From positions 26,902,001 through 26,966,000 of the forward strand of contig OX940864.1 in assembly GCA_954871525.1 (NCBI GenBank): DNA of 64,000 bases, given 5' to 3'. Of this stretch, positions 59,315 through 64,000 are shown piece by piece. Below the pieces are notes generated by a model. The model saw only the letters and a list, made by a program, of their open reading frames with translations. It made no database searches and was not told the DNA's origin. The stretch is from Parietaria judaica. Its lineage: Eukaryota > Streptophyta > Magnoliopsida > Rosales > Urticaceae. The position numbers and the translations under genes are program-made. How positions within the stretch are numbered: the first letter of the stretch is position 1; each line of letters opens with the position of its first letter.

Positions 59315-59629
59315 TTACCACCACGTGAAGCACGATGCAGTCCATAGTTACTATCAAAATCTCTACATCTATCAACAAATTTGGATGAAACGTGGACTGA
59401 TTTAGATTTTTTTTACTATTAATTGCTAAATACAGAGTTAGAACATGCCATTTAGAGAAGAAGAAGAAAAAAAGTTAAGACTTATACTACCTATATTCCA
59501 ATTATACATTTGTATATATAAAAAAAATTGTAAATTTTATAGTACTGCTTTATAAATATTAAAATATATTATATATAAAACGAGATTTTATTCGCCACCG
59601 CGCGAAGCGCGGTGCCTTTCCACTAGTGT
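59315..59629 (+). mobile_element. Helitron 3' terminus (CTAG), with an older terminus 290 bp upstream
   Basis: At 59596-59614 an 8-bp GC hairpin (CACCGCGC-GAA-GCGCGGTG) is followed eight bases later by CTAG at 59623-59626 and then T. This is the classic Helitron 3' end. At 59317-59350 a diverged version of the same block (TTTTATTACCACCACGTGAA..GCACGATGC, CCATAGTT) occurs, with a decayed hairpin and end. No transposase or clear 5' TC end was found. The element probably extends left, possibly to about 55.2 kb. Confidence 0.75.
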
Positions 59630-59960
59630 TAAGTTATACCAAGAAAAAAGAGATGAGTATTTTTAGCAAGAGAGAGAGCATGAAAAACGTTTTTGGGGAG
59701 AAAGAGTGAATAGCTCGTGCATTCTTATTGAAGAATCCGTATAGCTCCTGCGTTCTTTTGAAGAAGAGAATAACTCCTATCTTTTTTTTTTCTCTTGTTC
59801 ATATAGAGCCCACCCTCTAAATCTCACAAAAACCCGAAGGCCATAACCTTGATTCCATTGTGGTTGTTTGTTTGAAGACGGAGGGAAGACTCATGAAGAT
59901 CGACAACGATAACCGTGTATAAATCCGGATTTGTAAGAATCTCATTCATATAATTAGTTA
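59630..59960. other. Intergenic between Helitron and hAT
   Basis: Contains short direct repeats GAGAGTGAATAGCTC / AAGAATCCGTATAGCTCCTGCG / GAGAATAACTCC around 59697-59778 and a T-rich tract. No gene seen. Confidence 0.4.
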
Positions 59961-59970
59961 TATGAATTAT

Positions 59971-60545
59971 TAGGGGTGGCAATTTGGGGCCGGACACGAA
60001 ACACGAAACGGTTACGACACGATTTAAACGGGTCTGGGTCTACCATAAATGGATCTGGGTCCAACCGTGTCGAACACGATTAACACGATTAAATAACGGG
60101 TAAACACGACACGAACACGATAACACGATGGGACCCAATTAGACACGATTAAAGAGTAAAAAGTTACATTTTCCACATTTTATATATGTTATTAAGTGTT
60201 TTAATACTTATTATATATGAAATTTATGTTTTTATTTGATTAATTCCGTCTTACAATTGATGAACACAAAAATTTGCTAGTAAAATTTTAAAATCTTCGA
60301 CAATATAGTTAAATAAATTAAGTTAAATGAGTATAAATTGAATTAATTTATCATTTATAAATAAATGTCTCTATTAATTGGGTTAAACGGGTAGACACGA
60401 TAAACACGTTATTTAAATGGGGCGGGTCTGGGTCTCGTCTTCTAACACGATTAATAAATGGGGCGGGTCTGGGTCTAGACAAAATAAGTAAAAAACGATT
60501 AAGACCCGGCACGAACACGACACGCAACCCGAATTGCCACCCCTA
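59971..60545. mobile_element. hAT MITE, 575 bp, perfect 8-bp TSD
   Basis: The ends are TAGGGGTGGCAATT and AATTGCCACCCCTA, a perfect 14-base inverted repeat. The flanks TGAATTAT are identical (59963-59970 and 60546-60553). Both arms are full of ACACGA/CGTGT and GGGTCTGGGTC subterminal motifs. There is no transposase. It inserted just right of the Helitron end. Confidence 0.95.
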
Positions 60546-60854
60546 TGAATTATGGATTTACTTACCTTTAGTTTACGTATTAAAATTATTTTTGCATGTT
60601 CCTATGAATGTCGTTTTCATCGTTATGGTTATTTTAATATTTGAAAATGAGTTTTCATGTTAAAACAAAATTTTGAACTTCCGCCGCAATGTGTTGCGTT
60701 CATTATTCGCATTAAAAAGGTAATACCGATCCATCAATATAATCTTAAATTATTTTAAGCATATACTCTCAAAGTCTGAAAAAGTGTTTTTTCATAAGTT
60801 TTCAATTCGATATCTATTAGTATCTTACCAATATATGATATGTGTTCAGGTTCA

Positions 60855-61598
60855 GTGACAGAGCTAGGATTTAAGTTCAGGTAATGCCTAAAGTAAATTT
60901 TTAAGAACATTGAAGAATAAAAAAAATGTTAACTATATTGTCAAGGACATAAATAACGACAAACATATTAGCTCCATACTTTGAGTTCCAGATGACACAC
61001 AATTAAATGAAAAAATGAAATAAACTCTGAGGGGTTAAATTACTCAAGTTAGGAGTGAGAAACTATAAAAATAAATAAAATATATCATATCATAAAATAA
61101 AATAAAAAAAATAAATATATTTTAAAAAGTGTGATTAAAAATAATTCATTAATATATTTTAAAAATTTATGATTTTAATTAATATAATTTAATTAAAATC
61201 GCTCAATAATGTATATATAGAATGCTTGTCATAGAATATCATATTTGAGAATAATGATATGTTCATCTGAAAACAAATATAATACACTTGTTAGGCTGAA
61301 TGTAAAAGCTGAATGCGTAGCAAAAAGTTGCACGTTAAATAAACTTTTATTGAAAAAAAAAGTATGGAGCTTCGATATTCGAACATAGAGCTCTCCGAAG
61401 TCAAGTTACTTAGAGCAAAAGTTCCAAACTGGTCAAACCACACAACAATTTGTCCTACTTTTGGACCTCTGAGTCATTACCTTTTTACTGCTTCATTTAT
61501 TTGTCTAAAAATGCACTTTCTTAAAAAATTTATTACACTTTATTTTTTCAGGTAGTGCCCGAGAATACACTCGTCTCTACGTAGCTCTGCCCTATTCA
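60855..61598. mobile_element. Possible element with GGCAGAGCTAG ends
   Basis: The left end GTGACAGAGCTAGGATTTAA and the right end TACGTAGCTCTGCCCT form an imperfect inverted pair. They resemble the CGGAACTAGGATT end at 47770. Only TTCAG is shared by the flanks. The body is AT-rich with no coding signal. Confidence 0.4.
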
Positions 61599-61599
61599 G

Positions 61600-62170
61600 A
61601 ACGATCTAAGTTAGTGTATTTTGTATGTGAGAAAAAGTACCCACAATAATAAACTAAATGGACACATGTCATGTAATGTAAGGCACTAAAAGGACGCAAA
61701 TTAGGAACTCACCGAAAATATTTTCAAAATACACATGAAAAAGACAACATTTGAGAACTTAATCACTTATACCGCTGTTATGATATCTTAATATTAATGT
61801 CATTAACAACTAAAAAACCAGTGCACGGAACTATAAATTATCACCGAACTCCAAGCACTCGTTTGTGAATATCAAAAGGCGTAAATAATTAAATCAATAC
61901 ATTAATAAAGATTCTTTTGTGCAAAAGAAGATAAATGTAAAAGCTCTTCCAATCTTTATGCTATAACATGCTCAAAAGAAACTAATGCAATTAGCGAAGC
62001 ACCAAAAAAGGAACAAAAAAAGCTTCCAAATTCACGAGATCTGCCTTAAAAATCTGAGCCGATCCGTATTTTTATATAATTTTTTAGTAACTACCCCTTA
62101 AATTTTCCATATCAGTCCTATTTATTCATTCAATTATAATTTTTTGCAGCAAAATCACGTACACTATTTA
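61600..62170. other. Intergenic, no gene seen
   Basis: AT-rich, unstructured DNA. I found no paired ends, repeats or coding signal. Confidence 0.45.
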
Positions 62171-62174
62171 AATA

Positions 62175-62290
62175 GGGACAATAGCGGCATAAGTCTATAA
62201 ACTTAGGTCAATTAAGGCGGCTTGGGTCCAAACTCATTTAATAGTGGCACATATGGCGCTATTAAATGAGTTTGGACCCATGCTGCTCCA
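62175..62290. mobile_element. MULE fragment 'G' with perfect 21-bp hairpin
   Basis: It begins GGGACAATAGCGGCATAAGT, like the other MULE ends here. An exact inverted repeat follows (GGGTCCAAACTCATTTAATA at 62224, arms 62224-62244 and 62259-62279, loop 14). The right terminal arm is missing after 62290, so this is a truncated copy. Confidence 0.65.
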
Positions 62291-62965
62291 ATAATTAAAT
62301 TCATATATCGGTTCATAATAATTTCATAATTTAATATAATGATCTTGCTCTTAATTAATTGACAAATATACATTCTAAAATATTATCAACTACTTTTTAT
62401 CACCAATAGTACTCAGGAGTAAAAAAATATATATATATATATTGAGGTCGAATTTTGTCTATATCAAAGTAACATCTATTTACAAGAGACAAGCGATACA
62501 TTTGGTACAAGATTGGATATTTACGATGTTAAAAATAATAAAATATACTGACAAACTTTATATAAAGCTAGATACTTATGCCACAAATATCTCTTAAAAC
62601 TATAAAATAGCATTGATGCGGTGACTAAAATCAAGGAGTAAACTAGAACAAACATATGAAGTTCAAAGGGCATCCCTGTCATTACTCAAAATTAATTCCT
62701 ACTCCTACACGGCTGATCTGTTAAAACCGTTTTTTAAAGACTTAAAGTGGAAGAATGATGGGCCAATTACTACGAGAGAAATCAAAACACAACGAGGCAA
62801 CGAATAAAAAAAATAATAGAATCAGAAAAGACAAGCTTTTTGTGGCCTTTCATTCTTGCATATTTATAAACTATAACCTCTCTACATAATAAATAAATAA
62901 ATAAATAAAAATAGCCGTTGGATGAGTGATTAGTGGGCTATTAATGTACTACTTTACCCACGCCA
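62291..62965. other. Intergenic upstream of the last gene
   Basis: AT-rich, with small (TA)n and (AAAT)n tracts (62428-62445 and 62889-62910). It becomes promoter-like toward the right end. Confidence 0.45.
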
Positions 62966-62966
62966 C

Positions 62967-62978
62967 TTTATAAATAAA
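62967..62978 (+). promoter_or_regulatory. TATA box of the last gene
   Basis: TTTATAAATAAA lies 63-74 bases before the ATG at 63041, with a CT-rich leader in between. The position and sequence fit a strong plant core promoter. Confidence 0.7.
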
Positions 62979-63040
62979 ACCCAGTAAACTCTTTTGCATT
63001 CCCAAAAACAACTTCACTTTTCTCTTCTTCACTGAAAACA

Positions 63041-64000
63041 ATGGCGAAACCAATTCTTTCTCTTTTCCTCTTTTTTCTGTGCTTCGCTTCAGGTACGTTT
63101 CTTCAGTTTTAGTCTCTTACTTCCTTGGTTTCAGTGGTGAAAAAGGACTTCCAATGGTAGGTAGATTAGATCTGCAATCCTTTTTTAAGTGTTGTTTCTA
63201 CTATTAGTAGTCTAGGGCTGAAACTGGGACTCTGTACCGGGCTTTCATTTTTATGTCCGGTTGGAACCAGATACCGTGCATTTAGCCTTTTTCATCCCGA
63301 TCTTGGTTAGGTTGGGAACCGAGTCGGACTCGGTTTTGTTTTCATAATCTGGGCACTTGTGTACCCATTCCGGCTTTTCGGTTTTTAAAATGATAGTTTG
63401 GCTTGATTTTTAGAGCCCATTGACTTGCTTAGAAACAGATCTTGATATGGTTTCGTTATTCTTCTCGTTCAGATCTTTTTATTTTTATTTTTATTTTTAT
63501 TTTTTAAGTTTGCAGTTATTCTAGTTGGATTGACATGTTTCCCAAACATTAGTATATCATTTATCTATGATATATATATATATATATGTATATATATTGT
63601 AAAGCACTACATGGAGAGAATAAATCAATACTATAATACTATTCGGTCTCTTTCAATCTGTTTCACTAGAAATCCTCAAGATTTATACTACATTCTTGAT
63701 CTAGTGAAAATCATATGGATTTAATTTCTGGTTAGATGGATTGACATATTTCTTCTTTGATTTTAACTAAACAGTAAACTTAATTATTTATCTATATATA
63801 TTTATTTTAAAAATCCAAATCTAATAAATCAATTGAAACGAGTCCTTAATTTTTAGCTCCCTCCTTATTTCTTTCACAACTTCTGTTAATAATTAACACT
63901 AATTAAGATTTCTAACCTGATTTTTTTGCAGGATTGACCCTAATGGCGGCAAACGAACAAGTACGGTCACACAAGATCTTTCTTTCTTTCTTTTCCATCG
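63041..64000 (+). CDS. 5' end of a small secreted-protein gene, cut by the window
   Basis: Exon 1 (63041-63092) encodes a signal peptide, MAKPILSLFLFFLCFAS, and ends at a good donor (TCAG|gtacgt). After a ~840-base intron, an acceptor (TTTTTTTGCAG) starts exon 2 at 63932, giving GLTLMAANEQ. A donor at 63961 (GAACAA|gtacgg) would end this small exon in phase 0. Otherwise the frame stays open to the edge. Signal peptide, intron and a short linker ending in EQ or GQ are common in plant X8-domain (callose-binding) proteins, among others. That identity is only a guess, as no diagnostic residues are inside the window. Confidence 0.6.

Overview
This window is nuclear DNA from a flowering plant, almost certainly a eudicot. 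The genes have short exons with GT-AG introns, and their proteins look like chloroplast-targeted and receptor proteins of Arabidopsis. They sit in AT-rich, transposon-filled intergenic DNA. I could not name the species.

Layout: 0.2-4.35 kb is a decayed, 5'-truncated, GC-rich L1-type LINE on the minus strand. 4.4-11.5 kb is gene-free and holds a long-TIR MULE (5454-6250) and a hAT MITE (9931-10493). A glutaredoxin-like gene lies at 11.6-12.5 kb. At 13.7-17.7 kb are an intact receptor-like protein (RLP), the 3' relic of a lost RLP duplicate, and a tRNA-derived SINE between them. A plastid-type ribokinase follows at 20.0-22.5 kb (minus). 23-29.7 kb is a transposon cluster. MSRB1 (methionine sulfoxide reductase) is at 29.96-32.1 kb, a 1.9-kb hAT-like element at 33.1-34.9 kb, an SH2-domain gene at 35.5-40.9 kb, a receptor-like kinase at 44.7-47.5 kb and a FAP3-type fatty-acid-binding protein at 48.8-51.6 kb (minus). 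52-62.3 kb is transposon-rich: MULEs, a solo LTR, a Helitron end and a hAT. The 5' end of a secreted-protein gene starts at 63.04 kb and runs off the window.

From memory of Arabidopsis, the SH2 gene and the kinase match neighbours At1g78540 and At1g78530, the ribokinase matches At1g17160, and MSRB1 and FAP3 match At1g53670 and At1g53520. This suggests an ancestral gene block that has been interleaved or fractionated. Ribokinase, MSRB and FAP3 carry plastid-like N-termini. The RLP and the kinase are membrane signalling proteins. Nothing suggests that the genes form one pathway.

The most unusual content is the non-autonomous transposon population. Five foldback elements of MULE type (four with clean 9-bp target duplications) and two half elements share an end 'grammar': a terminal GGGTTAAT/GCGGCA box, repeated GCGGCAAAARTACC boxes, a CCGTTA box, and then, in all but one, CACGTG motifs. 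Two of them carry tRNA-like A/B-box modules in both arms, and one has a W-box-rich tandem array folded into a hairpin. I found no unmistakably new biochemical system.
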